In this document: piece after piece, positions 9,110-19,267 of the stretch | Position numbering within the stretch: the first letter of the stretch is position 1 | Layout: each line of letters opens with the position of its first letter | Assembly: GCF_000599885.1 (NCBI RefSeq) | Contig: NZ_JFGT01000002.1 | Coordinates: forward strand, 248,001-312,000 | Source of the DNA: Pantoea sp. IMH | GTDB taxonomy: Bacteria > Pseudomonadota > Gammaproteobacteria > Enterobacterales > Enterobacteriaceae | Direction of reading: 5' to 3' | Length of the DNA stretch: 64,000 nucleotides | Program-made: the position numbers and the translations under genes | Notes under the pieces: generated by a model | What the model saw: only the letters and a program-made list of their open reading frames with translations | Told to the model about the DNA's origin: nothing | Databases searched by the model: none

Positions 9110-10198
9110 TTGGGTGCTTACCTGCTACGCAGACTGCTGTTGATCGTTCCCACACTGTGGGCAATTATCACCATTAACTTTTTTATCGTGCAGATCGCGC
9201 CCGGCGGACCGGTTGATCAGGCGCTGGCTAATATTGAATTTGGACAGACGACGGGATTACCTGGCACGGGCGGCGCGGAAACGCAGGCACGTGGTTCGCT
9301 CAGCGTAAACCCTGGCGACAGTCAGTATCGCGGTTCTCGCGGACTTGATCCGGAAGTGGTGGCGGAAATCACCCGCCGCTACGGCTTCGACAAGCCGCTT
9401 TATCAGCGCTATCTGGATATGCTGTGGAACTATGTCCGCTTCGATTTTGGCGACAGCCTGTTTCGCAGCAGTTCGGTAACGACCTTAATCAAAGACAGCC
9501 TTCCCGTTTCGATCACGCTCGGCCTGTGGAGTACGCTGATCATTTACCTGGTCTCGATCCCGCTCGGCATTAAAAAAGCGGTACGCAACGGCAGCGCCTT
9601 CGATATCTGGAGCAGCACGCTGATTATTATCGGCTATGCCATTCCCTCTTTTCTGTTCGCTATTTTACTGATTGTTTTGTTTGCTGGCGGCAGCTATCTC
9701 GACTGGTTCCCGCTTCGTGGGCTGGTTTCGCCCCAGTTTGATACGCTGCCCTGGTACAGCAAAATCACCGATTATCTCTGGCATATTACGCTGCCCGTTA
9801 TCGCCACGGTTATCGGCGGTTTTGCCACCCTGACGATGCTGACTAAAAACGCTTTTCTGGATGAGATCCGCAAGCAGTATGTGGTGACCGCGCGGGCGAA
9901 GGGCCTGGATGAGAAAAAGATTCTCTATCGCCATGTTTTCCGTAACGCCATGCTGCTGGTTATCGCGGGCTTTCCCGCCACCTTTATCAGTATGTTTTTC
10001 ACCGGATCGCTGCTGATCGAAGTGATGTTTTCACTTAACGGGCTGGGCCTGCTTGGCTACGATGCCACTATTCAGCGCGACTACCCGGTGATGTTCGGTA
10101 CGCTGTTTATCTTTACGCTGATCGGCCTGTTGCTGAATATTTTGAGTGATATTACCTATACGCTGGTCGATCCGCGTATCGATTTCGAGGGACGATAA
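9110..10198 (+). CDS. yejB: Peptide ABC importer, permease YejB
   Basis: Inner-membrane permease (362 aa) of the DppB family. It has the N-terminal helix [19 protein letters not shown], the periplasmic loop typical of this class, and the cytoplasmic coupling motif [20 protein letters not shown]. The start is the TTG at 9110, preceded by AAGGAGTGAAG. The protein then starts MGAYL like its E. coli homologue, and no ATG is nearby. The stop overlaps the ATG of yejE by one base (TAATG), which indicates translational coupling. Confidence 0.95.
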   Translation: MGAYLLRRLLLIVPTLWAIITINFFIVQIAPGGPVDQALANIEFGQTTGLPGTGGAETQARGSLSVNPGDSQYRGSRGLDPEVVAEITRRYGFDKPLYQRYLDMLWNYVRFDFGDSLFRSSSVTTLIKDSLPVSITLGLWSTLIIYLVSIPLGIKKAVRNGSAFDIWSSTLIIIGYAIPSFLFAILLIVLFAGGSYLDWFPLRGLVSPQFDTLPWYSKITDYLWHITLPVIATVIGGFATLTMLTKNAFLDEIRKQYVVTARAKGLDEKKILYRHVFRNAMLLVIAGFPATFISMFFTGSLLIEVMFSLNGLGLLGYDATIQRDYPVMFGTLFIFTLIGLLLNILSDITYTLVDPRIDFEGR

Positions 10199-11223
10199 TG
10201 AGCCGTTTAAGTCCTGCTAACCAGGCGCGCTGGGCGCGATTCCGCCAGAACCGTCGCGGCTACTGGTCGCTGTGGATTTTTATCGTGCTGTTCGTGCTCT
10301 GCCTTGGCGCCGAGTTGCTGGCTAACGATAAACCGCTGCTGATACGCTACCAGGATAGGACCTGGTTTCCTCTGCTGGTGAACTACAGCGAGAGTGATTT
10401 TGGCGGCCCGCTTGCCACGGCGGCAGATTATCAGGATCCCTGGCTAAAAAAACGTATCGCACAGGATGGCTGGGCCATCTGGGCGCCGATCCGCTTCGGT
10501 GATAACACCATTAACTTTGCCACGGATGTTCCCTTCCCTTCTCCCCCTTCGGCGCAAAACTGGCTTGGCACCGACGCGAACGGCGGCGATGTGCTGGCGC
10601 GCATTCTGTATGGCATGCGTATTTCGCTGCTCTTCGGGCTGATGCTGACGCTGGTTTCCAGCGTGATAGGCATTGCCGTCGGCGCTGCTCAGGGCTATTA
10701 CGGCGGCAGGGTCGATCTCTGGGGCCAGCGCTTTATTGAAGTCTGGTCGGGGATGCCGACGCTGTTTCTGATTATCCTGCTGTCAAGCGTGATCCAGCCC
10801 GGCTTCTGGTGGCTGCTGGCGATTACCGTGCTGTTCGGCTGGATGCAGCTGGTAGGCGTGGTGCGTGCCGAATTCCTGCGCGCGCGTAATTTTGACTACA
10901 TTCGTGCGGCGCAGGCGATGGGCGTCAGCGATCGTCGCATTATGTCCCGTCATATGTTGCCAAACGCGATGGTCGCCACGCTGACCTGGCTGCCGTTTAT
11001 CCTTTGCGGTTCGATCACCACCCTCACCTCGCTCGATTTTCTGGGGTTTGGCCTGCCGCTCGGCTCGCCCTCCCTGGGCGAGCTACTGCTTCAGGGGAAA
11101 AATAATCTGCAGGCGCCGTGGCTCGGCATCACGGCGTTTTTCTCGCTGGCTATTTTGCTTTCACTACTTATTTTTATCGGCGAGGCTGTCCGCGACGCCT
11201 TCGATCCCAGTAAGGTGTACTGA
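10198..11223 (+). CDS. yejE: Peptide ABC importer, permease YejE
   Basis: Second inner-membrane permease (341 aa, DppC family) of the Yej importer, forming the translocation pore with YejB. It has an N-terminal helix at about 20-42, a long periplasmic segment that includes NWLGTDANGGDVLARILYG (a family hallmark), then five further helices with the coupling motif AAQAMGVSDRRIMSRHMLPN. Starts inside the yejB stop codon. yejF begins 2 bp after its own stop. Confidence 0.95.
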   Translation: MSRLSPANQARWARFRQNRRGYWSLWIFIVLFVLCLGAELLANDKPLLIRYQDRTWFPLLVNYSESDFGGPLATAADYQDPWLKKRIAQDGWAIWAPIRFGDNTINFATDVPFPSPPSAQNWLGTDANGGDVLARILYGMRISLLFGLMLTLVSSVIGIAVGAAQGYYGGRVDLWGQRFIEVWSGMPTLFLIILLSSVIQPGFWWLLAITVLFGWMQLVGVVRAEFLRARNFDYIRAAQAMGVSDRRIMSRHMLPNAMVATLTWLPFILCGSITTLTSLDFLGFGLPLGSPSLGELLLQGKNNLQAPWLGITAFFSLAILLSLLIFIGEAVRDAFDPSKVY

Positions 11224-11225
11224 TT

Positions 11226-12809
11226 ATGTCCCTGCTAATCGTTAAAGACTTAAGCATCGCTTTTCGCCAGGCCGGTCAGGATCGTCAGGTGGTGGATAAT
11301 CTCTCTTTTACCGTGGAGGCTGGCGAAACGCGGGCGCTGGTCGGCGAATCGGGTTCCGGTAAAAGCGTCACCGCGCTGTCGCTGATGCGCTTGCTGCCCA
11401 CCCCGCCGGTCATCTATCCGCAGGGAGAAATCCTGTTCAGCGGCCAGGATGTGCTGAAAGCCGATGAACGGCTGCTGCGCTCGCTGCGCGGCAACCGTAT
11501 GGCGATGATTTTCCAGGAGCCAATGGTGTCGCTTAATCCTCTGCACACCATCGAAAAACAGCTATACGAAGTGCTCTCGCTGCATCGCGGCATGCGTAAA
11601 GAGGCCGCTCGTGCAGAGATGCTGACCTGTCTTGATCGTGTCGGAATACGTGAAGCCACGCGTCGCCTGAATGATTTCCCCCACCAGCTGTCGGGCGGAG
11701 AACGCCAGCGTGTGATGATTGCGATGGCGCTGCTGACGCAGCCCGAGCTACTGATTGCGGATGAACCGACGACCGCGCTGGATGTGACTGTACAGGCGCA
11801 AATCCTCAGCCTGCTGAAGGAGCTGAAGCAGGAGATGAATATGGGGCTGCTGTTTATCACCCATAATCTGAATATTGTCAGTCGGTTAGCAGATAACGTC
11901 ACGGTAATGTGCAACGGCCAGGGGGTGGAGAGTAACAGCACCCGGGAGTTGTTCAGCCGCCCTCAGCATCCCTATACGCAAAAACTGCTGGACGCCGAGC
12001 CGGACGGGCGTCCCGATCCGATCGATGATGAGGTGCAACCTCTGCTCAACGTGGAAAAACTTCAGGTGGCTTTCCCGATCAAACGAGGGCTGTTGCGCCG
12101 CGTGACAGGCTATCATCATGCATTACGGTCGCTCAGTTTCCAGCTGCGCCCGGGTGAGAGTCTGGGGCTGGTTGGCGAATCTGGCTCCGGCAAAAGCACC
12201 ACCGGTCTGGCGCTGCTGCGGCTTATCGCTTCCGGCGGCGAGATCTGGTTTGATGGCCAGCCTCTTCATCAGTGGGATCGGCGACAGATGCTGCCGGTAC
12301 GCCGGCAGATTCAGGTGGTTTTTCAGGATCCAAACTCAGCCCTGAACCCACGACTTACCATCCAGCAGATCATTGAGGAAGGCCTTCAGGTTCATCATCC
12401 CGATCTCAACGCAATGCAGCGAGAAACCCGGGTGATAGCGGCGATGGAGGAAGTTGGGCTGGATGCAGCGACGCGCCATCGCTATCCGGCAGAGTTCTCA
12501 GGCGGTCAGCGTCAGCGTATTGCGATCGCCAGGGCGCTGATCCTTCAGCCCCGGCTGATTATTCTGGATGAACCGACCTCATCGCTCGATCGCTCGGTAC
12601 AGAAGCAGATCCTGGCCCTGTTGAAAAAATTGCAGCAGCAACACCGGCTGGCTTACATCTTTATCAGCCACGATTTACAGGTAGTCAGATCGTTATGCCA
12701 TCAGGTGGTGGTTTTACGGCGGGGAGAAGTGGTGGAACAGGGCGAATGCGAAGCCGTTTTTGCCGCGCCTGAACAGGCTTACACCCGCCAGCTGCTGTCG
12801 CTGGCCTGA
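11226..12809 (+). CDS. yejF: Peptide ABC importer, fused ATPase YejF
   Basis: 527-residue protein with two ABC ATPase domains in one chain, equivalent to DppD plus DppF. The first half has Walker A GESGSGKS, signature LSGGERQRV and Walker [13 protein letters not shown]. The second has [18 protein letters not shown] and [12 protein letters not shown]. Both sites look catalytically complete. The linker (about 250-275) contains the oligopeptide-transporter C-terminal motif [11 protein letters not shown]. Last gene of the yejABEF operon. yejG converges and ends 6 bp away. Confidence 0.95.
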   Translation: MSLLIVKDLSIAFRQAGQDRQVVDNLSFTVEAGETRALVGESGSGKSVTALSLMRLLPTPPVIYPQGEILFSGQDVLKADERLLRSLRGNRMAMIFQEPMVSLNPLHTIEKQLYEVLSLHRGMRKEAARAEMLTCLDRVGIREATRRLNDFPHQLSGGERQRVMIAMALLTQPELLIADEPTTALDVTVQAQILSLLKELKQEMNMGLLFITHNLNIVSRLADNVTVMCNGQGVESNSTRELFSRPQHPYTQKLLDAEPDGRPDPIDDEVQPLLNVEKLQVAFPIKRGLLRRVTGYHHALRSLSFQLRPGESLGLVGESGSGKSTTGLALLRLIASGGEIWFDGQPLHQWDRRQMLPVRRQIQVVFQDPNSALNPRLTIQQIIEEGLQVHHPDLNAMQRETRVIAAMEEVGLDAATRHRYPAEFSGGQRQRIAIARALILQPRLIILDEPTSSLDRSVQKQILALLKKLQQQHRLAYIFISHDLQVVRSLCHQVVVLRRGEVVEQGECEAVFAAPEQAYTRQLLSLA

Positions 12810-12814
12810 ATGGC

Positions 12815-13150
12815 TCAGGCGGAGGGCTGGCTGAAGGCTTCCGCGATGCTCACGCCAAAGTTTTTCAGCCGGCAGGTCGTGGTGAGCTCATCCTCGCGGG
12901 CGACGAACAGGCAGGGTTCCCCTTCCCACTCCACCACGCTACAGCTGAGCTGAATCTCAGCCAGCGCTTCCTGGATTTGCTGCATCACGCGCCAGGCCTG
13001 TTCGCCCTGGTGGCTGAGCAGGCAGAGACCGATAAGGTCGTCGCTGGCATAATCCGGCACCTGTTGCAGCTTGCTGCCGCCGGGTAAGGCGTGCAGCCGG
13101 CGATAGCTCTGCGGCAACCGATGTACTACTGAATGTTGTAACGAATCCAT
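12815..13150 (-). CDS. yejG: YejG family protein, unknown function
   Basis: 111 residues, close to the E. coli YejG length. Conserved blocks seen are LQHSVVHRLPQSYR near the start, CSVVEWEGEPCLFV in the middle and TTCRLKNFGVSIAE near the end. The ATG at 13150 is chosen because GGGGAGTGGGG lies just upstream and the protein then begins at the family's conserved N-terminus. The frame extends 24 codons further upstream without homology to relatives. No function is known. Faces and nearly touches yejF. Confidence 0.85.
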   Translation of the reverse strand: MDSLQHSVVHRLPQSYRRLHALPGGSKLQQVPDYASDDLIGLCLLSHQGEQAWRVMQQIQEALAEIQLSCSVVEWEGEPCLFVAREDELTTTCRLKNFGVSIAEAFSQPSA

Positions 13151-13423
13151 CCCCACTCCCCGGCCCGTGTAAGGGCGCTCATCACTCCGTTGTTTGATAA
13201 GGCGCATCAAAAACGGGATCAACGGGCAACGCTTTACGTAATAAGGTTATTTTTGAGAGGAACCTCTCATTTTGAACCTATATTTACCGCGTTAGTGTCG
13301 GGAAGACAATCATTATTGCTTCACTTAAGTAACTTTTTTTATATTTAATGTTTACATCTGACTAACATAAAAGCCATCCGCTCAGCCCGCCGACTCCTCT
13401 GATGGGCTGAAAAGGCTGTCATG

Positions 13424-14623
13424 TCAGGCTGTTACGCCTTTCCGCGGGCGGGTGGCGTAAATAAACAGCAGAATCGAAACGGTCGCGCAGAGAAAGATCG
13501 ACCCCACCATCGGCCAGGCGCTGTTAAACGGCATCGTGGAAAGCAGTGCGCCAATCACCGCGCCGACGCCAAACCGCAGCGTGCCGGCCAGCGATGAAGC
13601 CGTGCCCGCCATATGCGGGAACTCATCGAGGATCACCGCCATCGCGTTGGAAGAAACCATCGCCACACAGCCGATAAACATCGCCACGCCAAACACCATC
13701 GGCAGAAAGCCCAGGTTCAGCGCACTGACGATCATCAGCCAGACGCCCATGGCAAACTGGATCAGCAGACCTAACCGGAACATGGCCAGCGGGCCGAACC
13801 GGCGTACGCAGCGGCTGTTAAGCAGGGTGATAAAAAAGAGGAACACTACGTTGAGGGCGAAGTAATAGCCGAAGTTCTGCGGGCTGATATGGTTAAGTTC
13901 AATATAAACAAACGGACCCGCATTCAGAAAAGAGAACATACCGGCAAAAGAGAAACCGCTGGCCAGCATATAGCTGAACACGCGTTTGTGGCGAAACAGC
14001 GATAGGAAATTCCGCAGCGTTGTGCGCAGATTGAATTTCTGACGTTTCTCCACCGGCAGCGTTTCTCTTATTTGAGTGACCACCAGCACCGTGGTCACCA
14101 CGGCCGCCAGCGAGATCGCCCAGAAAATCGCATGCCAGCTCCACAAAATCAGCATCCAGCCGCCGAGGATCGGTGCCAGCAGCGGTGCGATAGTGGTCAC
14201 CAGCATCACAAAGGACATCATGCGTGAAAACTCTTCCTTCGAGTAGCTGTCGCGCATCAGCGCACTGATGACCACGCTTCCGGCAGCAGCAGAGAGGCCG
14301 TGCAGCAGCCGCATAAAGATCAGCTGTTCGATGGTCTGCGACAGTGCACAGGCGGCGGCCGCCACGGCGAAGACCAGCGTACCGACCGCAATCACCGGTT
14401 TGCGGCCAAAGCTATCCGCCAGCGGGCCGTAGATCAGCTGGCCGAGCGCAAAGCCGAGAATATACAGGTTCAGCGTCATCTGAACGCTGCCCGCCGACAC
14501 GCCAAATTCGCGGGCAATTTGCGGTAGCGCAGGTAAATACATATCGATTGATAGTGGCATCAACATCGCCAGCAGACCGAGAATAACCACCAGCCCTGCC
14601 GATGAATTCTTTTCCTTACGCAC
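13424..14623 (-). CDS. bcr: Multidrug efflux MFS transporter Bcr
   Basis: 399-residue 12-helix drug:H+ antiporter of the Bcr/CflA (DHA1) family. The E. coli homologue exports bicyclomycin, sulfonamides and dipeptides. Motif A appears as [13 protein letters not shown] after helix 2, and the motif C-like region as LLAPILGGW. Near-identical blocks to E. coli Bcr include [15 protein letters not shown] and [17 protein letters not shown]. It starts at GTG 14623 with GAGGAG about ten bases upstream. Transcribed in the same direction as rsuA with a 35-bp gap, as in E. coli, so probably one operon. Confidence 0.93.
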   Translation of the reverse strand: MRKEKNSSAGLVVILGLLAMLMPLSIDMYLPALPQIAREFGVSAGSVQMTLNLYILGFALGQLIYGPLADSFGRKPVIAVGTLVFAVAAAACALSQTIEQLIFMRLLHGLSAAAGSVVISALMRDSYSKEEFSRMMSFVMLVTTIAPLLAPILGGWMLILWSWHAIFWAISLAAVVTTVLVVTQIRETLPVEKRQKFNLRTTLRNFLSLFRHKRVFSYMLASGFSFAGMFSFLNAGPFVYIELNHISPQNFGYYFALNVVFLFFITLLNSRCVRRFGPLAMFRLGLLIQFAMGVWLMIVSALNLGFLPMVFGVAMFIGCVAMVSSNAMAVILDEFPHMAGTASSLAGTLRFGVGAVIGALLSTMPFNSAWPMVGSIFLCATVSILLFIYATRPRKGVTA

Positions 14624-14658
14624 CCTTTATTGCTCCTCGCTGTCCTGAAATGTAGGTT

Positions 14659-15372
14659 TTATTTTTTCTGCTTAGGTAAGCCCACGCTGGCGATCTCATC
14701 TTCCGTCAGGGCACGATATTCGCCCGGTGCCAGATCCTCATCAAGAACGATAGCGCCAATACGCTCGCGGTGCAGTTCAACCACATGGTTTCCCACAGCA
14801 GCAAACATCCGCTTCACCTGATGGTAGCGCCCTTCACTGATGGTTAACCGCACCTGATACTCGCTGATCGCCTCAAGCCTGGCCGGTTTGGTCAGATCTT
14901 TTTCATTATGAAGCTGAACGCCCGCCGAGAATTGTGCCGCGGTGTCGCTGGAAAGCGGTGATTCCAGCGTGACCAGATAGGTTTTTTCACAGTGATGTCG
15001 CGGAGAGGTGATCCGGTGTGACCACTGCCCGTCATCCGTCATCAACACCAGTCCCGTGGTGTCGATATCCAGCCGGCCTGCCGCATGCAGTTTATAGGCG
15101 GTTGGTTCTTCCAGAAAATAGAGCACCGTTGGATGATCGGGATCGTCCGTTGAACAGACGTAGCCCTGAGGCTTGTTCAACATAAAATAGCGCGGCCCGA
15201 ACTGCTGCTGCAACGGATTGCCGTCGTACTCAACCTGGTTTTCCGGGCTGAGTTTAAAAGAGCCTTCCCGCACGACTTCACCATCAACGGTGACTTTGCG
15301 CGCCCGTAGTTCACGTGCCGCGATCGCCCGGCTGACTTCCAGTTGCTGAGACAAAAATTTATCAAGTCGCAT
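14659..15372 (-). CDS. rsuA: 16S rRNA pseudouridine(516) synthase RsuA
   Basis: 237-residue enzyme that converts U516 of 16S rRNA to pseudouridine during small-subunit assembly. The N-terminal S4 RNA-binding domain ([20 protein letters not shown], residues 1-60) is followed by the catalytic domain with [15 protein letters not shown], whose aspartate in RLD is the nucleophile. It is slightly longer than the E. coli protein (231 aa) at the C-terminus. Divergent from radD, with a 227-bp shared upstream region. Confidence 0.95.
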   Translation of the reverse strand: MRLDKFLSQQLEVSRAIAARELRARKVTVDGEVVREGSFKLSPENQVEYDGNPLQQQFGPRYFMLNKPQGYVCSTDDPDHPTVLYFLEEPTAYKLHAAGRLDIDTTGLVLMTDDGQWSHRITSPRHHCEKTYLVTLESPLSSDTAAQFSAGVQLHNEKDLTKPARLEAISEYQVRLTISEGRYHQVKRMFAAVGNHVVELHRERIGAIVLDEDLAPGEYRALTEDEIASVGLPKQKK

Positions 15373-15599
15373 TAAATCTGTACTGCCCGTTTAGTTGAAA
15401 AACCGACGTTCCGACGCCGGAACGTTTGAAGAGAATCACGAATGGAATCAAGCGCTGTTTTCTGTCCGGACGCACAGGCGCCCCGATGAAACACAACACT
15501 TAGTATATAGAGAGTCAGCGCTCAGGCACAGTAGCGGGGACGCGTAAACGTCGCTTTCATGGCATAATGCGGCTTTGCTTCCCGATTTTCTGAGAATTC

Positions 15600-17354
15600 A
15601 TGTCATTTACTCTGCGTCCCTATCAGCAGGAAGCGGTTGATGCCACGCTCAGCTACTTTCGCCGCTCCCACCAGCCAGCCGTAATCGTGTTACCCACCGG
15701 CGCGGGTAAAAGCCTGGTGATTGCCGAACTGGCCCGGCTGGCTCGTGGACGTGTGCTGGTACTGGCCCATGTCAAGGAGCTGGTCGCACAGAACCACAGC
15801 AAGTATCAGGCTTACGGCCTGGAAGCCGATATCTTTGCCGCCGGTCTGCAGCGGAAGGAGAGCCGCAGCAAGGTAGTCTTCGGTAGCGTACAGTCGGTTG
15901 CCCGCAACCTCGCGCAATTTGATGGCGAATTTACCTTGCTGATTGTCGATGAATGCCACCGCATCAGCGATGCCGACGACAGCCAGTATCAGCAAATCCT
16001 CAGCCACCTTCGCCAAAGCAACCCCAGTATCCGCCTGCTGGGGCTGACCGCCACGCCTTACCGCCTGGGCAAAGGCTGGATTTATCAGTTCCATTATCAC
16101 GGTATGGTCAGAGGCGATGAGCGTGCGCTGTTTCGTGACTGTATTTATGAACTGCCGCTGCGCTATATGATTAAACATGGCTTTCTGGTTCCGCCCGAAA
16201 GGCTGGACATGCCGGTCGTTCAGTATGATTTCAGCCGCCTGACCGCGAATGAAAACGGCCTCTTCAGCGAGGCGGACCTTAACCGCGAGTTAAAGCAGCA
16301 GCAGCGTATTACGCCGCATATTATCCAGCAGATCGTTGAGTTTGCTCAGGAGCGTCAGGGCGTGATGATCTTTGCCGCGACCGTTGAGCATGCCAAAGAG
16401 GTGCTGGGGCTGTTACCCGACGGCAAGGCGCTGATTACCGCCGGTACGCCCGCCGCCGAGCGCGACGCGCTAATCGCCGCCTTTAAAGCCCGTCAGCTGC
16501 GCTACATGGTCAACGTCGCGGTGCTGACCACCGGCTTTGACGCACCACATGTGGATCTGATTGCTATTTTAAGGCCAACCGAATCGGTCAGCCTTTATCA
16601 GCAGATTGTGGGACGCGGTCTGCGGCTCTGTCCGGGAAAAACTGACTGCCTTATCCTGGACTATGCCGGTAATCCCCATGATATCTATACGCCGGAGGTC
16701 GGTGCTCCCAAAGGGAAAAGCGACAATAAGCCGGTGCAGGTCTTTTGTCCTGCCTGCGGTTTTGCGAACACATTCTGGGGGAAAACGACCGCCGACGGTA
16801 CGCTGATCGAACACTTTGGCCGCCGCTGCCAGGGCGTGCTGGAAGATGATGATGGCGAACGCGAGCAGTGCGATTTCCGTTTCCGCTTCAAGAGCTGCCC
16901 GCACTGCAATGCGGAGAATGATATTGCCGCCCGCCGCTGCCATCAGTGCGATGCTGTTCTGGTCGATCCCGATGATATGCTGAAAGCGGCGCTGAAATTA
17001 AAGGATGCGCTGGTGCTGCGCTGTGCGGCAATGGTGCTGGAAAATGGCCGGGACGAAAAAGGTGAGTGGCTGAAAATTCGTTATTATGACGAAGAGGCAA
17101 CGGAGGTGAGCGAACGCTTCAGGCTGTCAACGCCTGCTCAGCGCACTGCCTTCGAGCAGATTTTTCTGCGTCCGCATCAGCGCGCCCCCGGCGTGCCGCT
17201 GGGCTGGCAAACCGCCGCCGATGTGGTGGCGCTTCAGCCGCTGCTGCGCCATCCGGATTTTGTGGTGGCGAGGAAACAGCGCCATTTCTGGCAGATCCGC
17301 GAGAAAGTTTTCGATTATCAGGGGCGTTTTCGCCGCGCCAATACGCTTCGTTAG
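15600..17354 (+). CDS. radD: DNA repair helicase-like ATPase RadD (YejH)
   Basis: 584-residue superfamily 2 ATPase involved in recovery from DNA damage in E. coli, where it works with SSB and RecA. It has the N-terminal Q-motif region (LRPYQQEAV), Walker A LPTGAGKS at about 35-42, DECH box as VDECHRI at about 119, LTATP motif III, and motif [15 protein letters not shown] in the second RecA domain. The C-terminal part has cysteine clusters ([10 protein letters not shown] and CPHCNAEND...CHQCD) that form zinc-binding modules. Monocistronic-looking; rplY has its own promoter downstream. Confidence 0.93.
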   Translation: MSFTLRPYQQEAVDATLSYFRRSHQPAVIVLPTGAGKSLVIAELARLARGRVLVLAHVKELVAQNHSKYQAYGLEADIFAAGLQRKESRSKVVFGSVQSVARNLAQFDGEFTLLIVDECHRISDADDSQYQQILSHLRQSNPSIRLLGLTATPYRLGKGWIYQFHYHGMVRGDERALFRDCIYELPLRYMIKHGFLVPPERLDMPVVQYDFSRLTANENGLFSEADLNRELKQQQRITPHIIQQIVEFAQERQGVMIFAATVEHAKEVLGLLPDGKALITAGTPAAERDALIAAFKARQLRYMVNVAVLTTGFDAPHVDLIAILRPTESVSLYQQIVGRGLRLCPGKTDCLILDYAGNPHDIYTPEVGAPKGKSDNKPVQVFCPACGFANTFWGKTTADGTLIEHFGRRCQGVLEDDDGEREQCDFRFRFKSCPHCNAENDIAARRCHQCDAVLVDPDDMLKAALKLKDALVLRCAAMVLENGRDEKGEWLKIRYYDEEATEVSERFRLSTPAQRTAFEQIFLRPHQRAPGVPLGWQTAADVVALQPLLRHPDFVVARKQRHFWQIREKVFDYQGRFRRANTLR

Positions 17355-17373
17355 CCACCTGCGGTTTAATACG

Positions 17374-17403
17374 TTGCCCGCACAGCGAAACCTGGGCTAT
17401 AAT
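17374..17403 (+). promoter_or_regulatory. rplY promoter
   Basis: Sigma-70 pair TTGCCC (17374-17379) and perfect TATAAT (17398-17403), 18-bp spacer, with the G/C-rich discriminator GCGCCCCG common at ribosomal protein promoters. It lies about 90 bp before the rplY start. Confidence 0.75.
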
Positions 17404-17493
17404 GCGCCCCGCTTTTACAGTCGTAAAAGCTGAACACCCCAACCTGCTGCTGGGTCGCCTGTAGCAGGATAATCAAATAAAAGAGACTGAACA

Positions 17494-17778
17494 ATGTTCA
17501 CTATCAATGCAGAAGAACGTAAAGAGCAGGGTAAGGGTGCGAGCCGCCGCCTGCGTGCAGCTAACAAATTCCCGGCCATCATTTATGGCGGTAAAGAAGC
17601 AGCTGTAGCTATCGAACTGGATCACGATTCTGTGATGAACACACAGGGTAAGCCTGGGTTCTACACCGATGTTCTGACCCTGGTTGTTGATGGCAAAGAA
17701 ATCAAAGTAAAAGTGCAGGCTGTTCAGCGTCACCCGTTCAAGCCTAAACTGCACCACATCGACTTCGTTCGCGCTTAA
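17494..17778 (+). CDS. rplY: 50S ribosomal protein L25
   Basis: 94 residues, the short single-domain form of L25 found in gamma-proteobacteria. It binds the E loop of 5S rRNA. Sequence blocks [20 protein letters not shown] and [18 protein letters not shown] are those of the family. It has its own promoter upstream and a strong terminator downstream, and is a single-gene unit. Confidence 0.97.
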   Translation: MFTINAEERKEQGKGASRRLRAANKFPAIIYGGKEAAVAIELDHDSVMNTQGKPGFYTDVLTLVVDGKEIKVKVQAVQRHPFKPKLHHIDFVRA

Positions 17779-17798
17779 TCGCACTAACGAGATGATGT

Positions 17799-17828
17799 AA
17801 AAAACGCCGCTTATGCGGCGTTTTTTTT
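17799..17828. terminator. Bidirectional terminator between rplY and yejK
   Basis: AAAAAA-CGCCGC-TTAT-GCGGCG-TTTTTTTT: a perfect 6-bp GC stem with a tetraloop, flanked by an A run and a T run. It should end transcription of both rplY (+) and the convergent yejK (-). Confidence 0.93.
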
Positions 17829-17855
17829 GGCGTACTGCGGGCGGGCAAGCCCCTA

Positions 17856-18860
17856 TTATTTACCGCCGCTGTGGCGCTGAAGCTGATCGCGCAGATTGGG
17901 CGGCGTACCTTTGATGGTCAGCGTGTCGGTTGCCGGGTCCCAGAAGATCCGCTCACCCAGCAGCATCGCATCAAAATTAAGGGTCACTCCGCCGCCGCTA
18001 CCAGCAAATTTCGTCAGCTGGCGTAGCGTGCTGCGATCGGCGGGAAAGCGATCTTCCAGCTCATAACCCTGCTCCTGAGTAAAAGCCTCAAAGGTTTTTT
18101 CCCCCAGCGGCGCCAGCTCTTCAGACAAGCTTTTCAACTCAATCTCTTCGCCCGCCTGAAGCTGTTCGTTGCAGTAGCTGTAGACCTGCTTGCGGTAGTT
18201 CTGCCGCTCGTTTTTATCCAGGCTGGCTTCCTGACAGTAGTCGTCAACCGCCTGAAGCAGACCGCGGTTTTGCGCTTTGGTGTCCAGCCCGACGCTTGCG
18301 CCGAGAAAATCCATAAAGAAGTCCGCAACCTTCCGGCCTACCCGCCCTTTCAGGAAGGTGAGATAGCGTGTGGACTCGGGATTGGTTTCCCATTCGGTCA
18401 GATCGATACGGGCCACAATATCTGCATGGTTGATATCCAGATAGTGCGTACTGCTGATATCCAACTCTTCATTCACGCGCATACTGTTCTGGCTGTTCAG
18501 CACCGCAATCAATAAATACTCTACCGCCAGATAACGGTAGTGGCCGAACAGGACAATCCCCCCTTCGGCAAAAGAATATTTTGCCAGCTCGTCGCGCAGG
18601 CGACCGGTGGCGGCGCGACTGAAGGCCAGAAAATCATCCTCGCCTTTACGGCAGTTGCGCAGCGCTTCAGCCAGTTCGCTCTCTTCGTTAAACAGGCCGT
18701 ACGCCTTGTTTTTAGCGCTGTAAACGCGGTGAAGCTCTTCCATCATCGCCGTTACCGGGGCGTTGGCGGGCAGCAGCGATTCACGCAGCACCAGTTCCAG
18801 CGTCTGTTCGTCACGCTTGATCATCTGATGCAGGGCAATCTGGTCAATATCCAGACTCAT
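17856..18860 (-). CDS. yejK: Nucleoid-associated protein YejK
   Basis: 334 residues, the same size as E. coli YejK (335). It is associated with the nucleoid; its molecular role is unsettled. Conserved blocks include [50 protein letters not shown] and [16 protein letters not shown]. Start at ATG 18860, with AAGGAGAG nine bases upstream and the family N-terminus [12 protein letters not shown]. An upstream in-frame extension of 13 codons is not conserved. Divergent from yejL. Confidence 0.93.
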   Translation of the reverse strand: MSLDIDQIALHQMIKRDEQTLELVLRESLLPANAPVTAMMEELHRVYSAKNKAYGLFNEESELAEALRNCRKGEDDFLAFSRAATGRLRDELAKYSFAEGGIVLFGHYRYLAVEYLLIAVLNSQNSMRVNEELDISSTHYLDINHADIVARIDLTEWETNPESTRYLTFLKGRVGRKVADFFMDFLGASVGLDTKAQNRGLLQAVDDYCQEASLDKNERQNYRKQVYSYCNEQLQAGEEIELKSLSEELAPLGEKTFEAFTQEQGYELEDRFPADRSTLRQLTKFAGSGGGVTLNFDAMLLGERIFWDPATDTLTIKGTPPNLRDQLQRHSGGK

Positions 18861-19018
18861 GGTAGACTCTCCTTTTAACGTAGGCGCGTATTCAATCACC
18901 GAGCGCCGCTGCGATCAACAGGCAGTAACATTAACGCCGGACGGAAGATAAAAGTGCAGAAAAAACCGCGCTTTTACGGTAAGCTATCGCCCTTTAATAG
19001 TGAATAAATTCGACTCTT

Positions 19019-19246
19019 ATGCCGCAATCATCCCGCTACAGCGACGACCGCGTGGAGAAACTCCTCGCCGAAATGGTCAACGTGCTTGAAAAAGACAAGG
19101 CCCCCACCGATCTTTCCCTGATGGTGTTGGGAAATATGGTGACCAATTTGATTAACACCAGCGTTTCACCCGCACAGCGTCATACGCTGGCGCGTTCGTT
19201 CGCCGAGGCGCTTCAGGCCTCTGTGCGCGATGATAAAGCGCATTAA
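19019..19246 (+). CDS. yejL: YejL family protein
   Basis: 75-residue protein of the DUF1414/YejL family, helical, function unknown. It has [18 protein letters not shown] at the start and [20 protein letters not shown] in the middle. yejM follows 21 bp later in the same direction, the conserved arrangement, so they are likely co-transcribed. Confidence 0.93.
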   Translation: MPQSSRYSDDRVEKLLAEMVNVLEKDKAPTDLSLMVLGNMVTNLINTSVSPAQRHTLARSFAEALQASVRDDKAH

Positions 19247-19267
19247 TGAGATGAAATTGACTCTGTT